A stretch of DNA of 64,000 nt from Sinonovacula constricta (taxonomy: Eukaryota; Mollusca; Bivalvia; Cardiida; Solecurtidae): positions 109,593 through 173,592 of the forward strand of contig CM017571.1 of assembly GCA_007844125.1 (NCBI GenBank). The letters run 5' to 3'. The notes beneath the pieces are model-generated. The model did not search any database, was not told where the DNA came from, and saw only the letters and a program-made list of their open reading frames with translations. Positions 63,946-64,000 of this stretch are shown here, in pieces. How positions within the stretch are numbered: position 1 is the first letter of the stretch; each line of letters starts with the position of its first letter. The translations under genes were made by a program, and so were the position numbers.

Positions 63946-64000
63946 GATAAAAAAAATAATAACAAAAGCTTGAGTGTAGGGACGTTTAATTGTATGTTTA

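Noticed and set aside
63534..63965. 143-codon minus-strand ORF at the right edge
   Set aside because: It coincides with dispersed repeat L. No motif recognised, and its ends match non-coding copies elsewhere in the window.

Overview
The window is animal nuclear DNA, most likely from a bivalve mollusc. It is AT-rich, has spliced genes with long introns, and is dense in tRNA-derived SINEs, short terminal-inverted-repeat elements, minisatellites and microsatellites. The species cannot be named from the sequence. The clade call rests on the overall repeat style and is an inference.

Only two protein-coding loci are supported. Positions 3432-24297 (minus strand) hold a complete 13-exon gene that I reconstructed exon by exon. 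Every junction has GT-AG ends, all phases agree, and the joined CDS is 3069 nt, giving 1022 residues. It is an orthologue of CCDC62, a coiled-coil protein described in vertebrates as a nuclear-receptor coactivator with a role in sperm. The conserved heptad region (for example SELKDRDRELSEM and LQAREEELTTSIKLK) and a C-terminal LQRLL (LXXLL) box are both present. At 42312-42705 (plus strand) lies the first coding exon of an SLC6 monoamine transporter, serotonin-transporter-like. It ends at a clear splice donor after the TM1 motif, and I found no later exon before 64000. The two genes are divergent, with about 18 kb between their starts, and have no evident functional link.

Layout: 1-3431 is downstream flank of the CCDC62 gene with SINEs. 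3432-24297 is the CCDC62 gene, whose introns carry a 24-bp minisatellite, SINEs and a pair of long inverted repeats around exons 5-7. 24298-41900 is intergenic DNA with GAT, GAA and AAC simple repeats, SINEs, DNA-transposon fossils, a 2.9-kb satellite (36.49-39.43 kb) and a 40-bp tandem array (40.5-41.2 kb). 41979-42705 is the putative promoter and first exon of the transporter. 42706-64000 is probably its first intron and/or flank, and contains many copies of one TIR-bounded repeat, a 17-bp minisatellite, a 1.8-kb 44-bp satellite, and hAT-like and mariner-like short elements.

Most long open frames outside these genes are frames through tandem repeats or SINEs and are not genes. The most unusual content is repeat architecture: the composite 54-bp/151-bp satellite with a maintained dyad, the abundant TIR family, the SINE copies that share extra flank, and the inverted repeats framing an in-frame exon block.
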